Below, piece after piece: positions 12,201 to 23,163 of a stretch of 64,000 nucleotides of DNA (position 1 is the stretch's first letter; every line of letters starts with the position of its first letter). The stretch is from Harmonia axyridis. Lineage: Eukaryota; Arthropoda; Insecta; Coleoptera; Coccinellidae. Made by a program: the position numbers and the translations under genes. A model generated the notes under the pieces. It made no database searches and was not told the origin of the DNA. It saw only the letters and a list, made by a program, of their open reading frames with translations. The DNA is taken from NCBI RefSeq assembly GCF_914767665.1, contig NC_059502.1:50140031-50204030 (forward strand), written 5' to 3'.

Positions 12201-14047
12201 TCTACTGCAATTCTCGTCACCATCCTTGAAATTGTTTTTCTTTTTTGGTTTTTTTCGTCTGGTATTCGGATAAAAACCTACCTACTTCACAACATTTTAT
12301 TTTGTACTTGATACCAAATGAATACGATGCACGAAAGCTGAGTGAAAAGTCGAGAAAAAGTTGCGAAGTTTGGTGAAGCATGCTCTAGCATTGTTCAACA
12401 GTATTGTTGTACAATAGCATTATTTTTCTGTTAGCAAATTTGACCAAAGGCAAAGTTAAAAGTTTCGAAGTTGTGAGATGCAAATTATTGTAAATGCAAA
12501 TTGCACTCTAAATTTGTTTAACGAATTTCTTGCAGAAATGTCGCACGGTTTCGCCCATCTCTAAATTCAACAGATAACTGATAAGTTCTTTTCTTCAATA
12601 AAATAGGACAGTTTCATGGCGATAATCGTGGTTAAATTCATAGGAACAATAACATGAAGAATTCTCAATGATGATTCTTAAATTGCAGGTACAAATGAAA
12701 ATGATAGATTTCTCGGATAATTTCAAGAAAATGTTTCAAGAACTAGAGCTCACAAACGCGTTATTTTAGAGACACTGGGTGTTGAAGGTTTTGTTTTTTT
12801 GCGAATTTTTTTTTCTCATAGCACTTTCCCTTCATAACATAGGTACTCATTAGACTTAAATTTGGTATAGATATTCCAATTTGAAGTTTCCATCATGTGA
12901 TATGCTAATTTCGAATGCAAATCTAAAGGGTGATATTTTTTCTAGAACAGTGCTCGCTTTTTCCTTCCAAGCTTTTTTTTTTAGGTGGACCACTGGTAGT
13001 TCAAAAAAATGCAAAAAGAAACTCTGGTTCATCACTACACTTTTTGGTTTCTTGTAGTTTCGTCGTATCTGCTATCGATTTCGGGAAAAAACTTTCAAAC
13101 AATTCTCTAGTAATTCTCAGAAAAATCGAAATTTTTATGAGGAGCCAGTAAGCTGTGATGAATAAATTGATTACAAGTTTTGGTACTTATTTAATCAGTA
13201 TGTAGCAACTATTAATGAAGATTCGATTATCATTAAAAAAAAATAGGACTACAAGAAACACTCCGTATCTCGAAAACAAAGTGTTTGCGGGCCCATGTTC
13301 ATGAGACTTTTTTCTTTAATTTATCCAAAGAATCTCTCATTTTCCTCCAATTCAATGATATCCTATAGCTATATAATGAAAAATAATAGAGCGCAATAAA
13401 ATAAAAAAATTCTCGATGATGAATTTCAGTTGAAAAGGTGATAGCAGTATCTATTTGGGAGGTCCAGGAAATCAAACCATGAAGCGGATTATTTTTAATC
13501 CTTTTATCATTTGCTGATAAAAAGGATTTCAGTGGAAGTGAAAATCGCTTGTTATTTAATATCGACAACATCCGTTCGGATGCCAAATTTTTGGAATTGA
13601 ATTATGCGGAGCAGCTGCAATATTCAAACTGAAAATATAGAAGAACTTAAATGTTTTTTTTTAATAAGCCGCCTTATCATATCTTGGTGAAGGTATTATT
13701 AGGATCCATGTTAATTTCAACTTCACAGTAAACAGTTGAGTAAGTCATTAAACAACTCATTATCAAGCTTTATGGTGACCATCCTTTGTGAACTCACCTA
13801 TCGAACCTAAAAAAGTCCAATAGAACTCGGTAAAAATTAATGAAACGATAGTTATTCACTGATTATGTTGTTGATTTCCACAGGTAATATACGAAAGGAG
13901 CATACAGCATGTTGCTACCTTATAAACCGAACAAACAAGCATCACCATCAGACACGGCATCACCGAAAAACAATTGTTCGAGTCGAATCAAGAAATAACG
14001 AATAAATGCAGATATTTCATATTTCCTGTTATAAAATTCATGTTTAC
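9290..14047. other. Intergenic DNA or BRI3 5' UTR intron; no genes recognised
   Basis: This stretch of about 4.7 kb is AT-rich with only short, unrecognised open frames on either strand. I see no transposase, reverse transcriptase or clear terminal repeats. If the first exon at 14048-14107 is real, this is a single large 5' UTR intron of BRI3. It is the longest part of the window without recognisable transposon protein remnants, which fits a transcribed or regulatory interval. Confidence 0.4.
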
Positions 14048-14107
14048 CTTCGTGTATAATGATCTGAACACCCACTTTTCAACACAAAATTCGAACTACG
14101 CACAACT
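14048..14107 (-). promoter_or_regulatory. Candidate promoter and non-coding first exon of BRI3
   Basis: On the minus strand a TCAGT arthropod initiator lies at 14109-14105. AT-rich TATA-like stretches lie about 20-45 bp upstream (14125-14150). A clean splice donor (ACGAAG followed by GTAAAC) sits after 14048, giving a 60-nt exon. The next matching acceptor on this strand is at 9290, in front of the BRI3 start exon, so a 4.76-kb 5' UTR intron is possible. The flanking 14140-14270 is richer in GC and CpG than its surroundings. This is inference: no transcript is visible and a different first exon could be used. Confidence 0.35.
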
Positions 14108-14714
14108 GAAACGCCCCACTTCCATTATAATACACAAATTATAAAATGAAAAGAGCCCGGACCACTCTGACATGAGCAATGCACGGCGACAGAGAGACTA
14201 CTCACATCGATTCGTTCGAGGTTTGGCGAAAATTTCTTCTGGCGTCCGACGCTCAATAATAATCCACCAAGAACTTCTCACTCATGATGAGAATGATGTC
14301 ATTCAATTAGCAAATTGAACAACTAGGCTGGGTCTGGGTCACGCTGTATGGAATTGTAGGGCAGGTGGAAAGTGTATGTCGGAATGTTTGAATTCCTGTG
14401 TGGATGTTCCACCTGTAACAAAATAGTCGACCATTTCGCTATGGATGGTTGAAAAAAAAATTTTGGTGAAGCTCTCACAAGCTCGCTCGCTTCTCTTTCC
14501 TACCTTTGTTGTTTTTTTCACGAAATTTCGCCTTTAGGGACCTTCAAAACTGGAGTCCTCTAACCAGTTTTCAGAGACCTTCATGGTTCATGCTAGTTGT
14601 GTTAAGTTGTGAAACTAACTTCTTTATGTTAAATTTTGTTTCATTCAATGCGGTTGTGAGGATGCGTAGCGGTTTGAGAATGAATGCGTAGTCTGGAGCC
14701 CTGGGTATAATGTA

Positions 14715-15430
14715 CAGGGTGGGCAAATAAGTGAGGTAAGCGGCTATATCTCAGGATCCACTCATCGTAGAGACTTGCGGTGAAAATTTTTACCACTAAA
14801 AAGTACGAGAAAACACACTTGAAATTGTTCTGAAGTTCATACCTCTACCGCTAGGGGCATAATAGCTATCGTCGAGTAGAAAAATGAATTTTACTCTGAA
14901 ATGTTTCATATCAAGTTGAAGAAAAAATATCATCACTGTAATCCTTCGAAAATTCTTTATGTTTTTGAATTATCAGTTTCGATTTCACGACATCTTATGA
15001 GGGTGGGGCAAAGGGAGAAATCTGACTGATTGAAATGTCTGTAACTTCAGTTTGGGTCCACATTTTTGAGCAAATTATATCTCGTTTGAGGGACAACATC
15101 TTGTTGATTGAGAATAAGATATACTCATGATAAATTTGTTTTTGCTGCTTCGATAGGGGATGCTAAGTGAGAAGTTCATTGTTTTGTTCATTTTACTCCG
15201 AAATTTTAAATGTAATTACAGGATTTTCTTAACAGAAACAGAAGTTCCATCAAATTTGCATACAAAAACCAGCAGGTCGCATAGCGATAGCTTCAGGCGT
15301 TCTGGAGTTATGGCCGAAAGAAGATACAATTTGGTTCTTCAGTGCATCAGTTGAAGAATATCTTCTTTCGGTCTCTACGATGAGTGGATCCTGAGATATA
15401 GCCGCTTACCTCACTTATTTGCACACCCTG
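14715..15430. mobile_element. TA-flanked nonautonomous TIR element, 716 bp
   Basis: Terminal inverted repeats of about 60 bp start CAGGGTGGGCAAATAAGTGA on the left and CAGGGTGTGCAAATAAGTGA on the right complement, and are nearly identical up to the CATCGTAGAGAC block. TA dinucleotides lie on both sides (14713-14714, 15431-15432). There is no coding capacity. Ends and TA target suggest the Tc1/mariner superfamily. It lies inside a retrotransposon remnant and directly abuts the next element. Confidence 0.75.
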
Positions 15431-15432
15431 TA

Positions 15433-16826
15433 CAGAGTGGGCACATTTCGATGTTATAGCACTACAACTTTTAAACCAGAGGAGATAGACAAAATCTGAT
15501 ACCCACTTCTCGGTCTCTTTTTCTGAGAAAATAACAAGGGTAGTATTCATTTTTGGCCACCTTCTTCTGTTTTCGAGTTATAAGCGAAAATTGGAAAAAT
15601 GGCGATCTCGAAAAACATTTATATCTCCGCTAGTACTGATGATAGAGGTCTGAAATTAAAACATTGGGCACTTTTTTCAAGTAGAATCTAGTGGCGTGCT
15701 TGTCTTTCCAAAATGGTTTTTAATCACGAAGCTATGACCCAAAGTTAAGTTTTTTCTAATGGAAACACTAGGTTTCTGTGCCATTTTTTGAGAGCTTAAT
15801 TTTTCCTGATTTCAAAAATATATGACATCGTATGGTTTGTAGGAATATAAATAATAGAAAATGGTCAAAAACCTTTTTTCAGTACTAAGAGTCTCAATAT
15901 TTCTATAGTTTCAACTATTGATGAACACAGAAAAATTGAGCTTCCTATAACAAGAGTAGTGTCCTTCCATCAATCTGATTATTTCTATGCTTTTTACTTA
16001 TTTACACAAAATTCGAATCTAGGTATATTTTACAAATTTTTCATCTAAAAATAGATTCGGAATTAACGAAAAGATCCACAGATATTGTTAGGCAATAAAT
16101 TCACTGGGCCCAAAGGAATTTCTGGAAACTTGGACAAACCTTGTATAATTGAAATATTCATCTTTCTCCAAGTGACTTTGGATATACTATACCAATCCAT
16201 TTCAAATAGCACATGCAACAATGCATATATGATTGAACAATTTAATTACAAAGGGAATTAGTGAAAATCATAGAAAAAAACAGATTAACGGAAGGACACT
16301 TCTCTTGTTATAGGAAGCTCAATTTTTCTGTGCTCGCCAATAGTTGAAACCATAGAAATATTGAGAATCTTGGGTAAAAAAAGGTTTTTGACCATTTTCT
16401 ATTATTTATATTGATACGAACCATACGATGTTATATATTTTTGAAATCAAGAAAAATTAAGCTTTCAAAAAATAGCACAGAAATCTAGTGTTCCCATTTG
16501 AAAAAACATAACTTTGGGTCATAGCTTCATAACTGAAAACCCTTTTGAAAAGACGAGCACGCCTTTGGATTCCACGTAAAAAAGTGCCTGTATAATGTTT
16601 TAATTTCAGAGCTCTATCATCAGTATTGACGGAGATATAAATGTTTTTCGATATCGCCATTTTTATAATTTTCGCTTATAACTCGAAAACAAAAGAAGGT
16701 GGTCAAAAATTAATACTACCCTTAGTAGTCACTCAGAAAAAGAAACCGAGAATGGGGTATCAGGTTTTGTCTATCACCTCTGATTTAAAAGTTGTAGTGC
16801 AAAAACATCGAAATTTGCCCACCCTG
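15433..16826. mobile_element. Foldback element with arms of about 537 bp
   Basis: The left arm 15433-15969 and right arm 16290-16826 are inverted copies. Ends are CAGAGTGGGCACATTTCG and CAGGGTGGGCAAATTTCG (right complement), flanked by TA. The 320-bp centre contains, on the minus strand at 16197-16142, a motif shared with 33778 and 46738. There are no recognisable proteins. Its left TA is also the right TA of the preceding element. Confidence 0.75.
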
Positions 16827-17604
16827 TACACATCAGAGGTTTAAAAAATATACAGAGGCGATTCTTGAAGTACGTTAATTTTAGACTCGATGGTGTTTAT
16901 CCAAACCCAGGTTTACCACATGATCAGTTCAGTAGATTCCTAGTTGATTCTCTAGAGCGGCGTCGTACCTACCATGGTCTAGGTACTTTTTTTTAGAAAT
17001 ATATTTCACTCTTTAATCGATTGTCCCTAGTTGCTATCACTAGTTGATTTTCATGTTCCTAGACTGCCAGTACTCAGCACAACTACATTTTATCTACCTT
17101 TTCTACGCTCCAACGTCCTTCTCTTTTCGCCTCTGTATCATATTTATTAAGTCATGACTACATAACCATCCAGGATATTGTTGGTATTTTTTATTGTAAT
17201 CAATCTGATATAATGAGGGCTGTTCTGGGATCACGGCTTCATTGTGGATAATAAGGAGTGAGCTTTTTTCTCAATGAATTTGTTCGCTATATTTATTTTC
17301 CCATTTTGTAATTGGCGTAGGCTGTAGAATGTTGTAATTATTAAATAAAAAAATTAAATAAAAAATAATTATTTCTCTTTAATTATGTGGCAAATCCATT
17401 CATTCTGCCATAACTAGAACAAAATCGATCTGAGAATTTCTCAGATTCATACTGATTTCATGGTCATAATTTATTATTATATGTTGGTACTAGGAACTTT
17501 TCTGTCACTGATTTACCTATTATCTGTCAAATTTGTGACACAGAAAAAAGTTCTGCTAACCAACATATTTTTCAATGCAAAAATCACTTAACGATATTTA
17601 TAGA

Positions 17605-17832
17605 AATAACGTGCGCTCATTTGAATTCGTGCTCTAAAGTGCTGTGTAGAAATTAGAGTTGAATTTCTGTGAGTACAAGTAGCGCTTAGCTTGTACGAAA
17701 TAGTTCTCAGATTCGAAGTATGTAAACGAATGTTGACATGGTACAAGCTAAGCGCTACTTGTCACCACAGAAAATCCACCCTCATTTCTCTACAGCTCTC
17801 TTGACCACCAATTTAAATGAACGCTGGTTATT
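17605..17832. mobile_element. MITE-like inverted repeat, about 230 bp
   Basis: The left half (ATAACGTGCGCTCATTTGAA...) and right half, read as complement (ATAACCAGCGTTCATTTAAA...), are imperfect inverted copies. They are most similar at the inner GACAAGTAGCGCTTAGCTTG-like ends (17680-17697 and 17744-17762). Arms are about 95 bp around a spacer of about 45 bp. There is no coding capacity, and target duplication and superfamily are unclear. Confidence 0.6.
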
Positions 17833-17929
17833 TAATTAATTTTAATAAAAATTCAGTACATTGAAGAAAATAATGTTTAATAGTCGTATCGAAGGCTCAT
17901 TCTAACACTCGTTCTAATAAAAGTTTGAA

Positions 17930-18420
17930 GTTGTTGATTCACGAGTACCCGATGGACAATTGTCAACACTTCTCTGAGAAATAACTCAGCTAGGTCAATG
18001 TTCTTGCAAAATTGCTATCGCTTCGTTGCTTGTATAGCATGCAATGCCGTCTGTCTGAATAATGTCGTCCACATCAATATCTTTCAATTCTGGCCATAAA
18101 AAATCATCATAGCAGAGTACCCCAATCCATCCATCGTAACAGTTGCACCAGCCTCATTTTCGAATAAGTAAGGTCTAATCACACTAAGACCCCAAAAACT
18201 CGCTTGACGAGGGAAATTATTTCGATCCATTTCGAAAGTCCAATCAGCAACTATACGACGTTGCTGGTGATTGATCTGCTTGAATTTTTGTGTTAACTGA
18301 ACTTTAAAAACAATGAGACATAAGTCTTTATGCAGAATACCATATAATGTCGTTTGTTGATTTCCTATTTCCCAAGATCGACAAAGATTCGACAAACCTG
18401 TGTTTTAGTCAACACTACGG
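17930..18420 (-). pseudogene. Tc/mariner-type (DD41D-like) transposase fragment
   Basis: The minus-strand frame at 18395-18084 reads LYGILHKDLCLIVFKVQLTQ, then NHQQRRIVADWTFEMDRN. It then jumps to IRPYLFENEAGATVTMDG and YSAMMIFYGQN. These equal the LRRILHKDLGLK.YKVQLTQ, HQ.RR.FADW, I.GPYFFENEAG.AVTVNG and FFLWGQ blocks. Internal deletions have removed both the SDEAHF and QQDGAT blocks, so it is inactive. Confidence 0.65.
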
Positions 18421-18484
18421 GTTAAAGCAACAATATTTTTCGATTTCATAAGTGAAACATGAAAAATAAAAAAATGTCGATATA

Positions 18485-19150
18485 AATGATATATTAGCTG
18501 GTCTCCTTAAATGCTACACAAAACAAATTGCCCTTTCATTTAGTCAAGTTTTCAATAATTTTTTCACAGAGGGTATATTCCTAAATGGATTAAAAATCGC
18601 ATCACCTATTTGCAAAAAAGGTGATAAGAACGATTGCGGAAATGGACGACCGATAGCCATAATACCAGTGTTTGGAAAGATCATGAAAGCACTATTCAAA
18701 AATTTAGATATGTAAGTTCTTGGAAGCAAAAAATGTTGTAGATTCTCGTCAACATGGCTTCAGAAAAAGTAAATCTACAGCGATGATGGAAATAGTATAT
18801 GATATATTGAAAGCTTTAGTTGGATGTGAGGACGTGTCAATTGTTTGGATCTAACAAAGTGTTTTGACAGAGTAGACTATGAAATTCTGCTGAAAAAAAT
18901 TGGAGTGCTGTGGGGTGAGGAGAAGAGTTCTTAAACTTTTAGGATCTCACCTGAAATACAGGTACCAGGAAGTTGACTGCCAGGGTGAAAAATGGAGAAT
19001 AGAAAAAATAACTTAGGGAGTACTACAGGGTTCTGTTCTTGTTCCCGTACTCATTTTATACCTGAATTACCTCATGCAGAACAGGTAACGAGGAAAAGTA
19101 GTGACGTATGTAGATGATGCATTATTTACAGAGCCAAAGGACCAAATATG
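18485..19150 (+). pseudogene. Non-LTR reverse transcriptase remnant A
   Basis: Frames read FTEGIFLNGLKIASPICKKG and GRPIAIIPVFGKIMKALFKN (18560-18715), DLTKCFDRVDYEILLKKIG (about 18845-18905), GVLQGSVLVPVLILYLNYL (about 19020-19075) and VTYVDDALF (about 19105-19130). These are the ordered motifs of a Jockey-type non-LTR reverse transcriptase. YVDD keeps both aspartates. Several stops and frameshifts interrupt it. Confidence 0.7.
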
Positions 19151-19454
19151 GCAGAGTGACTTTGACCACAACAAATAAACATAAATAAAATACAGGAACT
19201 TCTTCCCTATACCAAGAAAACGCCAAGTTCTGATATTTTGTTGTTGCTGGAGTTTACAATGGATGGTCTGCTTGCCTGGAGAGAATATATTGAGTCAATT
19301 TATTGTGGTTTTGACGGCTTTTTTATGGTTCGTAGAATAAAGCAGATAGTTGGACAGCAGGATGCTATACTCACATACCACACACTCTATCGCGACATAT
19401 GGCATCATTATATGAGGAAATTCATATGATGCCCATAAAGTCTTCCTACAGTAA

Positions 19455-19600
19455 AAGAAGGTGCTGAGAGCTATAGCTGGAGTAGCTCCTGCCACAAGCT
19501 TCAAGAGTAAATTCAAACAATATGACATACTTTCAATCAGTTGCTGTTATGTGCTCGCTTGCGTATGTCACATGCACCAAAATGGGCATAGTCTGATGAG
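19455..19600 (+). pseudogene. Non-LTR retrotransposon C-terminal fragment
   Basis: The frame reads KVLRAIAGVAPATSFKSKF then KQYDILSISCCYVLACVCHM. This equals the QKRAIR.IAGVGPR.SC...FK...ILTLPSLYI.E...H block near the C terminus of insect Jockey-type elements. It belongs to the same clade as remnant A just upstream and is probably the same insertion with its middle deleted. Confidence 0.6.
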
Positions 19601-19609
19601 AGAAAAGGA

Positions 19610-20160
19610 TGTTCACCAAAACCGATTTCATGGGTTTTTTAGAGGTAGATCAGTTCTCACTAATCTATCGCCTTTATTAGATACCCAATAGGATGCAGTT
19701 CACACCAATTTATCCAAAGCTTTTGACAGAGTTCATCATGTGTCACTTTTACAAGTCCTCTCGGATAATGGCGTGTGATCGAATCTATTGAGTTGGATTG
19801 GGTAATATCAGTAAGATAGATCTCAATTTTTCATTATAAATGATAGATTTTTGTCCCTTTCACAGGGTTGAATCGGGAGTTCTCATTTAAAACCATTACT
19901 TTTCATTTTATATATTAATGATATCTGCAAATGTTTTCTTCACATAAACTTCACTCGGATGACATTAAAATGTATTTTGCATTGAAAGATTCAGATGATG
20001 CTTGGTCGTTGATTTGAATAGATTTTATGAATTTTTGTTCCCTGCACTATTGGTCTTCAAAATTCAACAAGTTCAGACACATGACATTTACTAAAAACAT
20101 CAAAATCATAAACACTTCTCTATATCTAAACAGTTACCAACAGTATGATCCTAGAAATAG
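19610..20160 (+). pseudogene. Non-LTR reverse transcriptase remnant B
   Basis: Frames read HGFFRGRSVLTNL (19627-19665), NLSKAFDRVHHVSLLQVL (about 19708-19760), a SGV..GSHLGPLLF-like region with frameshifts (about 19870), HSDDIKMYF (about 19950-19978) and CSLHYWSSKFNKFRHMTFTK (20035-20095). This is a second, separate reverse transcriptase copy directly following the first in the same orientation. The FADD box is now HSDD. Confidence 0.65.
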
Positions 20161-20236
20161 TGAAAGGACTCTCTCTAGAGTCGAAGTGTATAGAAAAGTG
20201 TTTACGATTTTGATGTATTTAGTAGATGTTTTGTTC

Positions 20237-20288
20237 ATTAAAAAGTAAAATAACTCATTTCCGGAAATAAGTTATTTTACTTTTTAAT
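20237..20288. repeat. 52-bp near-perfect palindrome
   Basis: The 26-nt arms (ATTAAAAAGTAAAATAACTC then ATTTCC) meet without a spacer at TTTCCGGAAA. One mismatch breaks the symmetry. It could form a cruciform or RNA hairpin. It lies just past reverse transcriptase remnant B, and its role is unknown. Confidence 0.8.
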
Positions 20289-20289
20289 C

Positions 20290-20906
20290 ATCAAGATGAA
20301 TTTCCGACAAGTAAAGACTGAGACAATCAAACACTAGATGTTTTGTGTTTGGACTTGTTAAATTTTAAGGACAAATAGTGCAGGGAACAAAATTGTTGTT
20401 ACAGTGAAGTGAAAAAACAATGCCTTCAAATATATTTATTTGTTCTTCAGCACTAAGCAGATATACCTTATAGATCATCATTTTCATTTATTATCTCTCA
20501 AAAAAGCACTAATGACACCTACGAATCAATTCATAATGTGTCATTATAATATAAAAGAATGTTGGATGTATTTCTTTTAATGAAAGAACCCAAAAGTTTG
20601 CTACCGATAGAAATCATGGACATTCATTCCGGAAACTAAAAAATATTAACAGTGATAATGAATACAATATTTTTATCGCAAAGTGGTCATATATTTTAAT
20701 TTCACATCATGACGCTGATAACTGACTTTCCGTATGAATAAAATATTTGTGAATTGCGAAGAATAAACTATGTACACCAAAGAGGATGTTCAAAAAATAT
20801 TTTTCCTGAAGGAATTCAGATCATTATCTTTAGAAATAATCTAAAAAACAATTGCGATATAATCAAATGAAGGATCACATTGCCTACTCTGAATGATCAT
20901 TAGTTC
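20290..20906. other. AT-rich spacer, nothing recognised
   Basis: There are no coding motifs, terminal repeats or hairpins that I can support between the palindrome and the DD41D element. Confidence 0.4.
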
Positions 20907-21842
20907 TATAGGGTGTTTTTTTTCGAGGTATATAACTTCAAGTTGGCATTACTGTTTGAGATGGCGACCGATTCAACAGCTGGCAAGTGATTTATTCTCA
21001 GTTTGGTTTGGCAATTCATCATGAATAGACTCACGCCTGAACAACGCTTTGAAATAGTGCAATTTCATTTCGAAAATAATGGTTCTGTGCGGAATACGTA
21101 TCGCGCACTACATCCATTAGCGATGATGCGCACTTCTGGTTGAATGGCTACGTCAACAAACGAAACTGCCGCATTTGGAGTGAAGCTAATCTTCAAGTGT
21201 ATGTCGAAACAACGTTACATCCAGAAAAACTGACAGTTTGGTGCGCTTTATGGGCTGGTGGAATCATTGGTCCGTACTTCTTCAAAAACGACGATGGCCA
21301 GAACATTACAGTCAATGGTGATCGGTATAAAGCCATGATTACTAACTTTTTCATTCCTGAATTTAACAACCATGATGTCCAGGAGCTGTGGTTTCAACAA
21401 GACGGCGCAACATGTCACACAGCTCGTGCCACAATCGATTTATTGAAAGACACGTTTGGTGACCGCCTAATTTCACGTTTTGGACCTGTGAATTGGCCTC
21501 CAAGATCTTGTGATTTAACACCGCTAGACCACTTTCTGTGGGGCTATGTAAAGTCATTGGTCTATGCGGATAAGTCACAAACCCTTGAACATTTGGAAGA
21601 CAACATTCGCCGTATTATTGCCGATATACGGCCACAGATGTTGGAAAAAGTCATCGAAAATTGGACGTCCAGGTTGGACTACATCCGAGCCAGCCGTGGC
21701 GGTCATATGCCATAAATCATATTCAAAATGTAATGCCAAAAGATTATCTTGCGGATAAATAAAATTCGTGTCAATCGAATAATCCATCGTTGTTTTATTG
21801 AAATTTAAAGTTCTATAGCTCTAAAAAGAACACCCTTTATAT
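20907..21842 (+). mobile_element. Internally deleted DD41D transposon
   Basis: Ends are TATAGGGTGTTTTTTTTCGA on the left and TATAAAGGGTGTTCTTTTTA on the right complement, about 30 bp of imperfect terminal inverted repeat with TA context. The start codon is at 21021 (MNRLTPEQRFEIVQF). A deletion at about 21118 removes most of the helix-turn-helix region and shifts the frame. The rest of the transposase is open. The same family is present nearly full-length at 25421-26723. Confidence 0.85.
21140..21715 (+). pseudogene. DD41D transposase catalytic domain, open for 191 codons
   Basis: The frame actually starts just upstream with SDDAHFWLNGYVNKRN, the first catalytic Asp block, and continues through LTVWCALWAGGIIGPYFF, FQQDGATCHTA (second Asp) and WPPRSCDLTPLDHFLWGY (third Asp, 41 residues after the second). 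It ends in RASRGGHMP. All three catalytic aspartates are present, but the DNA-binding N terminus is reduced to about 32 residues in another frame, so the protein as it stands would lack DNA binding. It is the best-preserved transposase coding stretch here, suggesting a fairly recent element. Confidence 0.8.
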
Positions 21843-21849
21843 GTATTTC

Positions 21850-23160
21850 AAAAAACCTACTTGCTGAATAGTAATTTTTCGAAACAAGAATATTAAAAAT
21901 GACCAATAAAAAAAAAATTTCATTCAGAACTCTTATTATAATTTTTCATCTTTAAATATCTGAAACTTTTCGAACATGATCAGACCATTACGCATTCATA
22001 TAGGAATTTCAAAATAATTTCGGTAATTAATTAGAATTCAAGAATTTAAAACATCATGAAAAATTTCATATAGGTACAGTATATTTCTAAATATTAAGGT
22101 TCATTGATAGAATTTCATCAAGAAAAATAGTCATCTTTATCAAACTTTTCTCATCACATCCAATAATCATTTCTCTTCGTTTTTACCTCCAATTCAATAA
22201 TCAAATGAATATTGAAAAAATACGAACTTTTTCAAACAAATTGAGATCTCCTCTGTAATGAACTACTGGGAGAAATCAGTGTTTTTTTTCTTAAATTCTC
22301 AAAATGAATTTAACGCTAAGTGATAGGATCATGAGAGAATCGAGCCCTTTACCCCTTAATGGTCGTTTGCAACCCTGCGGCCGGTTTTCGACAATTCAAA
22401 GATTTTATTGGAGTTTTGGCAGTCAGAAAAACGATATAAATTCCGTTGGAATAGCTGTTATAAAATGCTTTCGCGATCGTACATCAAACAAATTGGAATA
22501 TTTATGCACAAAAGCTTCGGGGAAATTTGATTTCAGAATTCAAACGATATCATTCCCAGGAAATCGAAACGTGGATATTTTCTCGGCTACAACGTTCAGG
22601 GTTCAGGAATATGTTATTATTCAGATGAATGATTATCTGAAATTTCGATAGTTTACATTTTTCAATGCGTTCAATATCAAAATGGGAGTTGAATGGAATT
22701 CATCAAAAAAACCTGTCGACTAATTACAAAAAAAATAAATATCGTTCATTCCTACGCCAATTGCACCCTTGGAGATCACACAACTTTATGAAGTATATTT
22801 TTGTGGTCTCCAAAATTGCAATTGGCGTAAGAATGAATAAGCGCTTAAAAGCTATTGACAGATATTCTGCAAGTATATTTATGATTCTGACGCCTTTATT
22901 TACACTAAGTTCTGCACAATTCTTGGCATTGAAGTTCTATCTTGGCACTCACGATTTCAACTTAATAGGATCGTTTGTCATTGAAATTTTATTTTTGATT
23001 TTTGATTTTTTTTTTCTATAATTTTTCTTAGGTTATTCATACTTAGTTTTACACTCAGTTTCAAATGGTTGATGTAATGTGTTTTTTAGAAGCAAGAGAA
23101 CTTCAAATAATAACACAAGACAGAAATATTATTGGAGTACATTTTTCAATATTATAATCT
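21850..23160. other. AT-rich region with one unrecognised 115-codon frame
   Basis: A plus-strand frame at 22304-22651 is open for 115 codons and less AT-rich than its surroundings, but I recognise no motif and see no splice context that would make it an exon. A foldback of about 90 bp lies at 22747-22837: CATTCCTACGCCAATTGCA and the complementary TGCAATTGGCGTAAGAATG, with GGAGATCACA/TGTGGTCTCC inside. Nothing else is recognised. Confidence 0.35.
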
Positions 23161-23163
23161 GAG

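Larger units (their letters stand above)
14500..17385 (+). pseudogene. Non-LTR retrotransposon 3' end, split by two insertions
   Basis: Before the insertions, 14640-14714 reads ECVVWSPGYN, equal to the conserved LEYASVVWSP.YN block. After them, 16829-16990 reads HIRGLKNIQRRFLKY, then FRLDGVYPNPGLPHDQFSRF and LERRRTYHGL. Later frames contain FHVPRLPV and TTFYLPF-like segments. This is the C-terminal tail common in insect CR1/Jockey-type elements, followed by an AT-rich 3' end at about 17385. Joining 14714 to 16829 restores continuity, so the elements between are later insertions. Confidence 0.7.

Noticed and set aside
22304..22651. 115-codon open frame
   Set aside because: No motif, no homology I recognise and no splice or promoter context; noted only as part of the surrounding region.
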